Below are positions 63,789 to 64,000 of a stretch of 64,000 nucleotides of DNA, piece after piece. A program made the position numbers and the translations under genes. Within the stretch, counting starts at the first letter, position 1. The number at the start of each line of letters is the position of its first letter. Source of the DNA: Balneolaceae bacterium (GTDB lineage: Bacteria > Bacteroidota > Rhodothermia > Balneolales > Balneolaceae); the NCBI GenBank assembly GCA_020832285.1, contig JAFIFB010000085.1, forward strand, positions 1 through 64,000, written 5' to 3'. The notes beneath the pieces are model-generated. The model made no database searches and was not told the DNA's origin. It was given only the letters and a program-made list of their open reading frames with translations.

Positions 63789-64000
63789 TCGTTGATTTAA
63801 TTTGTTAGTTAAATATTTTGGTATACAGATCCTGTATAATCAAGAGTTCTGTATTAATGCGAATGTTGTCCCGAAACCGCAAAAGCCTCTTGACCTGTGT
63901 GAATACTATTTATTAAACCGATGTACTTATTCTCAGGTTAAAAAACAATGATATCAGAGGAGTTACCCCATTTTTCAAAACATTTCCCTCACGAGTTTAA
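63789..64000. other. Window end, intergenic, with partial repeat
   Basis: No gene is seen. The last 50 bases (63951-63998, ATCAGAGGAGTTACCCC... to CCCTCACGAGTTT) resemble 52659-52703 (ATCAGGAGTTAC... to CCCTAACGAGTTT). It may be the edge of a dispersed repeat continuing beyond the window. Confidence 0.45.

Overview
This 64 kb window looks like chromosome from a halophilic or marine member of the Balneolota (Balneolaceae, close to Bacteroidota). That placement is my inference from family resemblance: the MacB-permease/adaptor/TolC set, the DUF3822-rsmD-coaD neighbourhood, the FmdB-like protein with a TGQ motif and the moderate GC content. I ran no search. The window is gene-dense, with about 50 protein genes and one tRNA. 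Most of it is housekeeping and envelope biology, broken up by small mobile or repetitive elements and a few eroded enzyme families.

Layout. 0-2.1 kb: the end of what looks like an integrated element (prophage or island). It carries a chain of tiny overlapping genes sharing an N-terminal MNxxxRIxxLE signature, then a repeat-rich non-coding stretch, and stops at the 3' end of a tRNA-Val gene. 2.3-7.2 kb: fatty-acid beta-oxidation pair (fadI, fadJ) and a secreted serine hydrolase. 7.2-7.8 kb: an anomalous non-coding island. 7.8-11.9 kb: NADP-type glutamate dehydrogenase cotranscribed with a P2-type cation ATPase. 12.2-15.6 kb: secreted or lipoprotein genes (a clostripain-like lipoprotein, a rhodanese lipoprotein) and an HD hydrolase. 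15.6-22 kb: TPR sensor kinase, AsmA-like protein, S9 peptidase. 22.2-27 kb: Tat alkaline phosphatase, tandem Usp, AbgT transporter. 27.3-28.6 kb: a decayed IS256-like transposase and debris. 28.7-31.9 kb: 2-oxoacid dehydrogenase E2 with duplicated lipoyl domains, panC, panD. 32.3-36.7 kb: export operon (adaptor, MacB-like permease, TolC) without an ATPase gene. 37-42 kb: amidase, thioesterase, ComEC, PagL-like protein, SecG.

42.2-51.8 kb is bounded by two inverted copies of a roughly 225 bp element with terminal inverted repeats and TA flanks (MITE-like). Between them lie MscS, a SRAP/HMCES-family protein that has lost its catalytic residues, a CPBP membrane protease, a DEAD-box-like protein whose ATPase/helicase motifs are all degraded, outer-membrane proteins and a GH13 glycosidase. 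51.9-59 kb: plsC, yraN, gbsR-like regulator, fmdB-like gene, aspartate aminotransferase, coaD, rsmD, DUF3822-like gene, a GspG-like protein and a TPMT-family methyltransferase, nearly all on the minus strand. 59.2-63.2 kb: MATE transporter, SixA-like phosphatase, D-aminoacylase-like amidohydrolase and a small unknown. 63.2-63.8 kb: a chimeric pseudogene in which an FAD oxidoreductase N-terminus abuts a SpoIIE-phosphatase C-terminus.

The most unusual items are the coupled micro-gene array beside the tRNA, the two pseudo-enzymes (SRAP-like and DEAD-box-like), the MITE pair and the 149 bp composite palindromic element. No CRISPR array, rRNA or intact insertion sequence was seen.
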